Source: Chloroflexota bacterium
GTDB lineage: Bacteria; Chloroflexota; Anaerolineae; Anaerolineales; DRMV01
DNA: 64,000 nt
Reading direction: 5' to 3'
Assembly: GCA_011322445.1 (NCBI GenBank)
Contig: DRMV01000032.1
Coordinates: 115,398 to 179,397, forward strand
Positions 23,854 to 31,167 of the stretch are shown piece after piece. Below the pieces are notes generated by a model. That model ran no database searches. It worked only from the letters and a program-made list of their open reading frames with translations, and was not told the origin of the DNA. Made by a program: the position numbers and the translations under genes. Every line of letters begins with the position of its first letter. The stretch's first letter is position 1.

Positions 23854-25755
23854 ATGAACGAACCGACTTCCCCCGCAATGCCGCGTGTGCTGGTTGCCGT
23901 GGCAACCCCCGAAGAAGCCCAATTTCTGCTACCGCTGGCCCACATGCTGGCGCACGACCATGTGCGCGGACAGATCATCGTGCTGCTGATCAAAGCCGTG
24001 CCCGAAGGCGAGCCCCTCAGCGCCGCGGCCGGGCCGCTCAGCCGCCTGCGGGAATCCATCGGCGAAATGCTCCGCCGCTACGGCGTGCCCGCCACCTATG
24101 TACATTCCATTGCCCGCCGCCCCGACCAGATCTGGCCTTCCCTCTGCGAGCAAGCGCGGCGTGAACACGTCGACACCCTCCTGGTTTCCTGGCCGGGGGA
24201 AGCGATTCTCTCGCTGGAAAGCCTGGCTTTAGACGGCCTGCCCTGCCACCTGGTGGTCGCCCGCCCCGGCCACACCACTGACTGGAACGAGGTCAAGCGC
24301 ATTCTGCTGCCGGTGCGCGGCGGCCCCTACGACGCGGAGGCGCTGCGGGTGGCGCTGAACCTGGCCGAGCAAACCGAAGCCCGCATTACCCTGCTGCATG
24401 CCACCGGCGAAGCGCCCTACGACGCCGACGAGCGGCTGTTCACCGAGTTTGGCGCCGCCCTGCGGGGGCTGAAAGCCATCACCCGCTCGGTGACCACCCT
24501 CGAAGAGATGGAAACCGCCGTGCGCACCGAAAGCGCCTCTTACGACGTCGTGGTGATGGGGGCTTCCAGCCGCAACAACCCGCCGGGAAAGCTGCTTTCC
24601 CCGCGCGCCGAGCGCCTGGTACGCGACATTCCGGCCACGCTGCTCATCGTCAAGCCCGTGGCCTCGCAAGCGCGGCAGGAAGCTGCCGAGCGCCGCGCCG
24701 AAGCCCGCGCCGCCCGTCGCCCCATCAGCCTGGTGGTCGACCGCTGGTTCGCGGAAAACACCTTCCGCAGCCAGGAATTCGCCGACCTGGAACGCCTGGT
24801 GCGCATCAAAGAACAGCAAGGGCTGACCATCAGCCTGGGGCTTCCCGCCCTCAACGAAGAAGCCACCATCGGCAAAATCATCACCACGGTCAAAAAGGCG
24901 CTGATGGAAGACTTCCCCTTGCTGGACGAAATGGTGCTCATCGACAGCGGCTCGGTCGATTACACCCGCGAAATCGCCGCCGAACTGGGCATCCCGGTGT
25001 ACATTCATCAGGAAGTGCTGCCCCAGCATGGCGCTTTCCACGGCAAGGGCGAAGCCCTGTGGAAGAGCCTTTACGTGCTCAACGGCGACATCATCGCCTG
25101 GATCGACACCGACATCAGCAACATCCACCCCCGCTTTGTGTATGGCATCATTGGGCCACTGCTCACCAACCCCAAGATTCAATACGTCAAAGGCTTCTAC
25201 CGCCGCCCGTTGAAACAAGGCGACAAAGTGGTCGCTGGCGGCGGCGGCCGGGTGACCGAACTGACCGCCCGCCCCATGCTCAACATGTTCTTCCCCGAAC
25301 TTTCCGGCCTCATCCAGCCCCTTTCGGGCGAATACGCTGGCCGGCGCGAGGCGCTGGAGCGCCTGCCCTTCTTCACCGGCTTTGGCGTGGAAACCGGCCT
25401 GTTGATCGACTTGCTGAGTTACTTTGGCCTGAGCGCCATCGCACAAGTGGACCTGCGCGAGCGCATCCACCGCAACAAGCCGCTACCCGACCTCTCGCCC
25501 ATGTCTTTCGCCATCATTCAGGTGGTCGTCAAACGGCTGGAAGAACGACACAAAATCCGCTTACTGGAAGACATCAACAAGACCATGAACCTCATCCGCT
25601 ACGCTCCGGGGCGCTACTACCTCGACCAGCGGGAAGTCATCGAACACGAGCGCCCGCCGATGATCGAGATTCCCGAATACCAGGAAAAACGCGCCCGCCA
25701 AGGCGCCAAAAAAGCCACTTCCAGCCGGCCAGAACAAAACGAAAAAGGCACATGA
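23854..25755 (+). CDS. gpgS: Universal-stress-protein domains fused to glucosyl-3-phosphoglycerate synthase
   Basis: Residues about 8-135 and 145-275 of this 633-residue protein are two USP-like domains, the second ending LLSPRAERLVRDIPATLLIVKP as USP proteins do. Residues about 295-620 are GT81 glucosyl-3-phosphoglycerate synthase, with LGLPALNEEATIG, IDSGSVDYT, WIDTDISNIHPRFVYG (DxD), KGFYRRP and GFGVETGLLIDLL. The enzyme joins glucose from NDP-glucose to D-3-phosphoglycerate. The next gene, overlapping by 4 bases, is the phosphatase expected to finish glucosylglycerate. Free-standing GpgS is the usual form, so the USP fusion is unusual and may add stress or nucleotide control. Start ATG at 23854. 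Confidence 0.88.
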   Translation: MNEPTSPAMPRVLVAVATPEEAQFLLPLAHMLAHDHVRGQIIVLLIKAVPEGEPLSAAAGPLSRLRESIGEMLRRYGVPATYVHSIARRPDQIWPSLCEQARREHVDTLLVSWPGEAILSLESLALDGLPCHLVVARPGHTTDWNEVKRILLPVRGGPYDAEALRVALNLAEQTEARITLLHATGEAPYDADERLFTEFGAALRGLKAITRSVTTLEEMETAVRTESASYDVVVMGASSRNNPPGKLLSPRAERLVRDIPATLLIVKPVASQARQEAAERRAEARAARRPISLVVDRWFAENTFRSQEFADLERLVRIKEQQGLTISLGLPALNEEATIGKIITTVKKALMEDFPLLDEMVLIDSGSVDYTREIAAELGIPVYIHQEVLPQHGAFHGKGEALWKSLYVLNGDIIAWIDTDISNIHPRFVYGIIGPLLTNPKIQYVKGFYRRPLKQGDKVVAGGGGRVTELTARPMLNMFFPELSGLIQPLSGEYAGRREALERLPFFTGFGVETGLLIDLLSYFGLSAIAQVDLRERIHRNKPLPDLSPMSFAIIQVVVKRLEERHKIRLLEDINKTMNLIRYAPGRYYLDQREVIEHERPPMIEIPEYQEKRARQGAKKATSSRPEQNEKGT

Positions 25756-26312
25756 CCCGCTTGCTGCTCATCCGTCACGGTGAAACCGACTGGAATGTGG
25801 AAGGCCGCTACCAGGGCCAGGCCGACCCACCGCTGAACGCGCGCGGGCTGGCACAGGCGCGCGCGTTGGCAGCGCGCTGGCAGCAGGAAGGCATCCGCCC
25901 GGCAGCCATTTATGCCAGCCCGCTCAAACGCGCCTGGCAAACCGCCGAAATGCTCGCCCAGGCCACCGGCGCGCCGCTCCACGCGGAACCTCGCCTGAAA
26001 GAAATCTGCCTGGGCGAATGGGAAGGGGTACTGACCCCCGAAATCATGCGCCGCTGGCCGCAGACCTTCCACGACTGGGAAACACGCCCCTGGCAAACCC
26101 GCCCCCCCGGCGGCGAAACCATAGCCGAGGTGCAACAACGCGTCAATGCGGCCATCGACGAAATCGTTGCCCGCCATCCCCACGACACCGTCGCCATTGT
26201 GGCCCACCGGCTGCCGCTGGCCCTGCTCAAGATCCGCTACCAGGGCTACGCCCCCGAAGAAGTGCGGCGCATCCCCATTCCCAACGCCGAGGCAGAGGAA
26301 ATTCAGGTCTGA
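25752..26312 (+). CDS. gpgP: Histidine phosphatase, probable glucosyl-3-phosphoglycerate phosphatase
   Basis: This 186-residue phosphoglycerate-mutase-like protein has the catalytic LIRHGETDWN (His near residue 8), RAWQTAEM, the acid Glu in EICLGEWEG and the second His in VAIVAHRLPL. The short branch of this superfamily includes GpgP, which dephosphorylates glucosyl-3-phosphoglycerate to glucosylglycerate. Its ATG overlaps the gpgS stop (ATGA), and this context gives the assignment; the sequence alone would allow other small phosphatases. In the last position of the active site, HRL replaces the common HGG. Confidence 0.82.
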   Translation: MTRLLLIRHGETDWNVEGRYQGQADPPLNARGLAQARALAARWQQEGIRPAAIYASPLKRAWQTAEMLAQATGAPLHAEPRLKEICLGEWEGVLTPEIMRRWPQTFHDWETRPWQTRPPGGETIAEVQQRVNAAIDEIVARHPHDTVAIVAHRLPLALLKIRYQGYAPEEVRRIPIPNAEAEEIQV

Positions 26313-26347
26313 CCCTCACCGCCGAGGCGCTGCCCATCCCCCCGCCG

Positions 26348-26460
26348 CCCTTCGACTTCAGCGCCTGACGGCGCTTCCGCTCAGGACGGCTTCGACTTCG
26401 GACTTCGGTTGCCCTGAGCACCGACGAAGCGCTGCCGCTCCGCCCTGCGCTCAGGGCCCG
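26348..26460. repeat. Decayed copies of the CCTTCGACTTCG/CGCTCAGG palindromic repeat
   Basis: The 184-base gap between gpgP and the GH13 gene holds at least three degraded copies of the repeat seen at 36728-36769 and 37244-37285: CCCTTCGACTTCAGCGCC with CCGCTCAGGA near 26348-26386, CTTCGACTTCGG to CCCTGAGC near 26390-26418, and CCCTGCGCTCAGGGC near 26443-26457. Other than these I see nothing in the gap. The GH13 ATG follows 36 bases later. Confidence 0.7.
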
Positions 26461-26496
26461 ACCACCCGACCACCAGACCACCCGACGACGCGACCA

Positions 26497-28206
26497 ATGC
26501 CTACCATTCCCGACCTGCTCCGCTTCCTTTACGGCCCCCGCAAAGGCGACGAAACCGCCCGCCGTCTGCTGGCGCGCTTAGCGACCTTCCGCCGCGAGCA
26601 CCCTGAGCTGCATCAGGCGCCCCCGCCGCACCAGCGACTGACCGAGCGCGACGCGGTGCTCATCACCTATGGCGACCAGTTCCGCGCTCCCCACGAACCG
26701 CCGTTGCACACCCTCCACCGCTTCCTGCACACCCACCTCGGCGACAGCATCTCTGCCGTTCACATTTTGCCCTTCTTCCCCTACTCCTCCGACGACGGCT
26801 TCTCGGTCATCGATTACCGGCGCGTTGACCCCCACCTCGGCTCGTGGGACGACATCCGGCTGCTGGAGCGCGACTACCGCCTGATGTTCGATGCCGTCAT
26901 CAACCACATTTCGCGCCAATCGGCATGGTTCCAGGGCTTCCTGCGCGGAGAAGCGCCCTACACCGATTACTTCATTGTGGTGGACCCCCGCGCCGACCTT
27001 TCGCAAGTGGTGCGCCCCCGGCCGTGGCCGCTGCTCACCCCCGTGAAAACCGCGCACGGCACCCGGCATGTGTGGACAACGTTCAGCACCGACCAGATCG
27101 ACCTCAACTACGCCAACCCCGCCGTGCTGCTGGAAATCGCCGACCTGCTGCTGTTCTATGTCGCTCGCGGAGCCCGCATCATCCGCCTGGATGCCATTGC
27201 GTACCTCTGGAAAGAAATCGGTACACCATGCATCCACCTGCCGCAAACCCACGCGGTGGTCAAGCTGTTTCGGGCAATGCTGGACGAGGTTGCCCCTGGC
27301 GTTTTGCTGATTACCGAAACCAACGTGCCCCATGCCGAAAACATCGCATACTTTGGCGACGGGCACGACGAAGCGCAACTGGTTTACAACTTCACCCTGC
27401 CGCCCCTCACCCTGCACGCGCTGCAAACAGGCGACGCTTCGCGCCTCACCCAATGGGCACGCACCCTCGAGACGCCCAGCGAAGCCACCACCTTCTTCAA
27501 CTTCCTCGCCTCGCACGACGGCATCGGCGTCCGCCCGGCAGAGGGCTGGCTCAGCACGGCAGAAATCAAAGCCCTGGCCGACCAAACTTTAGCCCACGGC
27601 GGCCGCGTTTCCACCTACGCCCGCCCTGACGGCTCCCAGGCCCCCTACGAACTCAACATTACCTGGTACGACGCCCTCAACGACCCCGCGCATCCCGGTG
27701 AGCACGACATTCCGCGCTTCATCGCCTCGCAGGCCATCATGCTGGCGCTGGCGGGGGTGCCGGGCATTTATGTGCATTCCTTCTTCGGCTCGCGCAACTG
27801 TCAGGCATGCTTTCGCGAACGCGGCCAGCCGCGCGCCTTGAACCGCGAAAAATTTGCCTACCCGGCGCTGGAAACCCAACTGGCCGACCCGAACAGCCGG
27901 CCGGCGCGCATTCTGCAGGCTTACCGCCGTCTTTTGAACCTGCGCCGGCAGCACCCCGCCTTCCACCCTCAAGCCGCCCAGCAGGTACTCACCCTGCACC
28001 CTGGCGTGTTTGCCGTGCGCCGCGGCGAAGGGCAAAATGCCGTGCTGGTGGTGGTCTCTGTGCATCCTGCCCCCCTCACGGTGCCCGTCTCTCAACAGGA
28101 AGGCCCCTCCTCCACCCCCTGGCGCGACCTGCTTTCCGGCGAAACGGCCTCGCCGCCCACCATCACCCTGGCCCCCTACCAGGTGCGACTGCTGACGGCC
28201 GGGTAA
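26497..28206 (+). CDS. GH13 subfamily-18 phosphorylase, probable glucosylglycerate phosphorylase
   Basis: This 569-residue alpha-amylase-family protein is like sucrose phosphorylase. Region I-like parts are FSVIDYRRVDP and DAVINHIS. The nucleophile is Asp232 in IIRLDAIAYLWKE, the acid/base Glu274 in LITETN, and the third acid Asp341 in LASHDGIG. In this subfamily, glucosylglycerate phosphorylase (first shown in Meiothermus silvanus) sits beside gpgS/gpgP and releases glucose 1-phosphate and glycerate. That context argues for the same reaction here over sucrose phosphorolysis. No signal peptide, so cytosolic. Start ATG at 26497; upstream extension crosses the repeat region. Confidence 0.85.
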   Translation: MPTIPDLLRFLYGPRKGDETARRLLARLATFRREHPELHQAPPPHQRLTERDAVLITYGDQFRAPHEPPLHTLHRFLHTHLGDSISAVHILPFFPYSSDDGFSVIDYRRVDPHLGSWDDIRLLERDYRLMFDAVINHISRQSAWFQGFLRGEAPYTDYFIVVDPRADLSQVVRPRPWPLLTPVKTAHGTRHVWTTFSTDQIDLNYANPAVLLEIADLLLFYVARGARIIRLDAIAYLWKEIGTPCIHLPQTHAVVKLFRAMLDEVAPGVLLITETNVPHAENIAYFGDGHDEAQLVYNFTLPPLTLHALQTGDASRLTQWARTLETPSEATTFFNFLASHDGIGVRPAEGWLSTAEIKALADQTLAHGGRVSTYARPDGSQAPYELNITWYDALNDPAHPGEHDIPRFIASQAIMLALAGVPGIYVHSFFGSRNCQACFRERGQPRALNREKFAYPALETQLADPNSRPARILQAYRRLLNLRRQHPAFHPQAAQQVLTLHPGVFAVRRGEGQNAVLVVVSVHPAPLTVPVSQQEGPSSTPWRDLLSGETASPPTITLAPYQVRLLTAG

Positions 28207-28226
28207 CATCCACTTTCTCACAATAA

Positions 28227-28254
28227 AAAGCGCACGGGGTTTCCCGTGCGCTTT
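28227..28254. terminator. Bidirectional terminator between converging genes
   Basis: A 12-bp stem (28227-28238 with 28243-28254) and a 4-base loop, with A-rich sequence on the left and T-run on the right. It serves the GH13 gene (+) and the AhpD-like gene (-), whose ends lie 21 and 23 bases away. Confidence 0.88.
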
Positions 28255-28276
28255 AGCGTTCTACCAGAAGAGACGC

Positions 28277-28621
28277 TCAGCCTTCCGACGCAGTGAAAGC
28301 ATCGATCGCTTCGACCAGCGGTGTGAGGTACATCATCGCCGGGCCACCATGCATCAGTACGGCCTGGAACGCGGCTTCCATGATTTCATCACGGCTCGCG
28401 CCAGCATCGAGGGCTCCTTTGACATGCAGCGAAATGCACCACTCGCACTGCGCCGCAACCGCCAGGGCCACATTGATCAATTCTTTGTGCTTGGCGCTCA
28501 AAGCCTTGCCGCTTTGGGCCGCCTTCATAAAGTGCAGGAAAGCCTTCGTCTCACCCGGGTATTGCTGCATCAGGCGTTCAATAAGGGCATTCGTCTGATC
28601 GAGACGTTGTTTAGCGCCCAT
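28277..28621 (-). CDS. Carboxymuconolactone decarboxylase/AhpD-like protein
   Basis: This 114-residue all-alpha protein has the AhpD-like CMD core. The key motif is AAQCEWCISLHVKGALDAGA (about residues 57-76), in which the Cys-x-x-Cys and the His three residues later form the peroxidase or thiol-disulfide site. EIMEAAFQAVLMHGGPAMMY follows. The CxxC makes an alkylhydroperoxidase-type role more likely than muconolactone decarboxylation. I start at the ATG at 28621 with an AAAGGAGG ribosome site. A TATAAT-like -10 lies at 28679-28674 on the minus strand, without a convincing -35. Confidence 0.88.
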   Translation of the reverse strand: MGAKQRLDQTNALIERLMQQYPGETKAFLHFMKAAQSGKALSAKHKELINVALAVAAQCEWCISLHVKGALDAGASRDEIMEAAFQAVLMHGGPAMMYLTPLVEAIDAFTASEG

Positions 28622-28687
28622 GACAACCTCCTTTCCGCACACGGCGGCATTTGTGAAATTTTTCCCTAACTCTATTATACACCCTTG

Positions 28688-28995
28688 TCAAGCCCCCTTG
28701 CCCTGCCAACTTTCCACGAAGATCGTACTGCCTTCGGGCATCGTCGATGCCAGCACAAGGGGATGAGAGGGCGTAATCCACCCACAAACCACGCTCGCCG
28801 CCGAAGTTTTACTGACAAAAAGTTCCCGCACCACAAAACCAGGGCTTTATCTGTGGGCTTCAAAAGCGTCGGCTCAATGCGACACCCTTCGCCAAAATAC
28901 GCGCTCATGCCATGCGCCATGTTGAACAAACTGCTCAGCCATCCGGTCGCCCCCACCCCCGTCGAAACAATGCCCCCCCAGGAATCTCCTGCAGG
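28688..28995 (-). pseudogene. Truncated, frameshifted remnant of an NAD-kinase-like/sugar-kinase-like gene
   Basis: Directly after the queA TAG and in the same frame, the minus strand reads PAGDSWGGIVSTGVGATGW, then GEGCRIEPTLLKPTDKALVL. At about 28815 the match moves one base, to FVVRELFVSKTSAASVVCGWITPSHPLVLASTMPEGSTIFVESWQ, followed by TGA at 28690-28688. The Gly-rich IVSTGVGATGW and the RELFVSKTSAAS stretch look like the C-terminal half of an NAD-kinase or related kinase. No start codon, N-terminal half or intact frame exists. It looks like a deletion relic joined to queA. Family name is tentative. Confidence 0.55.
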
Positions 28996-30015
28996 CTACA
29001 AAATCAGCATCGCATCGCCAAAGGAGAAGAAGCGGTAGCCTTCCTGTTTGGCAACTTCATAAGCCCCCAAAATGCGCTCACGCCCTGCAAAGGCGCTCAC
29101 CAACATCAAAAGCGTTGACTTGGGCAGGTGGAAATTCGTAATCATCGCATCCACGGCAAGAAAGCGGAAGCCGGGCAGAATGAAAAGGTCGGTGTCGCCC
29201 GCCCAGGGGGAAACCACCTCACCGGGCCGGGCGCGCCGCGCTGCCGTCTCGAGGGTGCGCACACTGGTCGTCCCCACGGCGATAATACGCCCTCCAGCCG
29301 CTCGCGTGCGGTTAATGGCCGCAGCCGTCTCGGCGCTCACTTCGCACCATTCGGTGTGAATTTTATGCTCACGGGGGTCGTCTTCCTTCACCGGCGCGAA
29401 AGTGTCCAGCCCCACATGGAGGGTCACCGTCGCGAACCCCACACCCTGTGTCCGCAGTTCTTCCAACAACCGCGGCGTAAAATGCAGCCCCGCCGTGGGC
29501 GCAGCCGCCGAGCCCGCCTCGCGTGCAAAAACCGTCTGATAGCGCTCAGGGTCTTCCAACGGGCGGCGGATGTAAGGCGGCAGCGGCACCTTTCCCAACC
29601 GGTCAAGGGTATCGTCCAGGGGGTGTGTAAAGCGGATGCGCCGCAACGGCCCATCGAGCACCGCTACAATTTCGGCCTCCAGGTCATTCGCCAGCAGCAA
29701 CCGCTTGCCCGCGACCAGCCCCCGCCCGCGCACCAACGCCTGCCACTGCGCCGGGGCTTCCCGCCGCAGCAACAAAATCTCCACCTTCCCGCCGGTGGGT
29801 TTACGCGCAAACAGCCGCGCCGGAATGACCCGCGTTTGATTCGCCACCAGCAGGTCGCCGGGGCGCAAAAAGCGCCCAACTTCCCGAAATACGGCATGGG
29901 TGATCTCCCCCGTGGCGCGGTCGAGCACCATCAAGCGGGCGCTATCGCGCGGCTCGACAGGCTCCTGGGCAATATAGGCTTCAGGCAGGTCGTAATCGAA
30001 ATCGGTCGTACGCAT
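28996..30015 (-). CDS. queA: S-adenosylmethionine:tRNA ribosyltransferase-isomerase
   Basis: This 339-residue cytosolic enzyme of queuosine synthesis moves the ribose of SAM onto 7-aminomethyl-7-deazaguanine in tRNA to give epoxyqueuosine. Conserved parts are DFDYDLPEAYIAQEP at the start, GDLLVANQTRVIPARL, SAAAPTAGLHFT, VTLHVGLDTFAPV, HTEWCEV, AVGTTSVRTLE, TNFHLPKSTLLMLVSAFAG and the terminal FFSFGDAMLIL. Length is normal. Its ATG lies 3 bases after the stop of the FIST gene, so it is transcribed with that signalling pair. No other queuosine genes are in the window. Confidence 0.97.
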   Translation of the reverse strand: MRTTDFDYDLPEAYIAQEPVEPRDSARLMVLDRATGEITHAVFREVGRFLRPGDLLVANQTRVIPARLFARKPTGGKVEILLLRREAPAQWQALVRGRGLVAGKRLLLANDLEAEIVAVLDGPLRRIRFTHPLDDTLDRLGKVPLPPYIRRPLEDPERYQTVFAREAGSAAAPTAGLHFTPRLLEELRTQGVGFATVTLHVGLDTFAPVKEDDPREHKIHTEWCEVSAETAAAINRTRAAGGRIIAVGTTSVRTLETAARRARPGEVVSPWAGDTDLFILPGFRFLAVDAMITNFHLPKSTLLMLVSAFAGRERILGAYEVAKQEGYRFFSFGDAMLIL

Positions 30016-30018
30016 GGT

Positions 30019-31149
30019 CTATTCGGCCGCCAGCAGCGCCACGGTGATGTGGTTATGCAAAAGCCGGGCTTCGTGGGCTGCTCCTGGCATCACCAGGTTC
30101 CCGTAAGTATACGCCCCCACCAACGGAATGTCACGGTCGAGCAAACGCCGCAAGCGCTGCGCCACCATCGCCTCGTGGGCAGTGAAGAGGTAATACCACG
30201 CCCAATCGACCAGCACCAGCGCGAGAGCCGGGGAACGTCCTTCCAATGCCTGGGCAGCGTGGGCCAGCGCCTCTTCGCTGGCGCGCGCGGCGCTCTCGAT
30301 GTCGCCCACCATCCAATAGGCCCGTCGCCCGCGGGGCACAGGCAAAGTCATCCGCAAACTACCGTCTGCCTCGACGTGGAGGGGAGCACGAATATCCCAC
30401 GTGCCGTCGGGGCGGCGCAACCCCAACGGATACAGGCGCACGAATTCCCGCAACGGCGCATAAGCCCACTGACGGGCCGGAGGGCCAAACACCTCAGCCA
30501 GGGTTTCGGCAGCCGGTTTGTCGTCGAGGCGGCGCACCCACTCACCGCCGCTATCGGAAATCTCCGTCCACAGGCCACTGGAACGCCAGCCGCTGCTCCA
30601 CCCCAGCCCAAGCCGCACGCCTTCGAGCACCAGGAAGGCCGCACCGCCTTTCCCGGCCGTACGGCCGCCGATGAGGGTAGGGCGTCCCACCTGGAAACGC
30701 CCGCCGAGCAAACCGCCCACCATCGGCACAGGCAAATCAGAGAGCAAGCGCACCCAGCGATGCAAACGCGGCTGCATGGCTTCCATCGCCCAAAAGACCA
30801 CCGACGAAGCCGAAAGATGCAATTCGTCTTTGAACGCGGCAGGGGAAGGTAGTTTTTCCAGCCGCCCGCCACGCGCCTGCACTTCGCCCCCCATCACAGT
30901 GAGCACCATGCCCCGGGCAGGGCGTCCCTGGTCATCCCACACGCGGCGCACGGTGCCGCCCCACACCATCACATCGCCCAAGAGCACCTGCAGGGCGTTG
31001 ACGGCTTCATCGAGGTTATATTCGGCCGTCGCCCACAGGAAAGCCGCCACCGGCTCAACCTGCAGGCTTTTGAGCGCCCGATGCGCCAGCTGCACGCTCA
31101 GTTCCCGCCCCAGGCTCCCCACGCCATATTCGCTGATGGCTTGCAACAT
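30019..31149 (-). CDS. FIST-domain (FIST_N/FIST_C) sensory protein
   Basis: This 376-residue protein has the two-part FIST layout found in bacterial signalling proteins. The N-terminal part (about residues 35-205) has PVAAFLWATAEYN, then GGLLGGRFQVGRPTLIGGRTAGKGG. The C-terminal part (about 215-370) has GLRRPDGTWDIRAPLHVEADGSL, and ends with GAYTYGNLVMPG...RLLHNHITVALLAAE, the usual C-terminal FIST motif. Soluble, no signal peptide. It lies 18 bases after the large histidine kinase and 3 before queA. FIST proteins often sense small ligands such as amino acids for a kinase; that role here is inference. Confidence 0.82.
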   Translation of the reverse strand: MLQAISEYGVGSLGRELSVQLAHRALKSLQVEPVAAFLWATAEYNLDEAVNALQVLLGDVMVWGGTVRRVWDDQGRPARGMVLTVMGGEVQARGGRLEKLPSPAAFKDELHLSASSVVFWAMEAMQPRLHRWVRLLSDLPVPMVGGLLGGRFQVGRPTLIGGRTAGKGGAAFLVLEGVRLGLGWSSGWRSSGLWTEISDSGGEWVRRLDDKPAAETLAEVFGPPARQWAYAPLREFVRLYPLGLRRPDGTWDIRAPLHVEADGSLRMTLPVPRGRRAYWMVGDIESAARASEEALAHAAQALEGRSPALALVLVDWAWYYLFTAHEAMVAQRLRRLLDRDIPLVGAYTYGNLVMPGAAHEARLLHNHITVALLAAE

Positions 31150-31167
31150 AAAGTCTCCTCAACCGCA

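Noticed and set aside
28685..29038. Plus-strand 117-codon frame after the AhpD-like gene
   Set aside because: It is antisense to the kinase-like remnant and queA end and has no motif.
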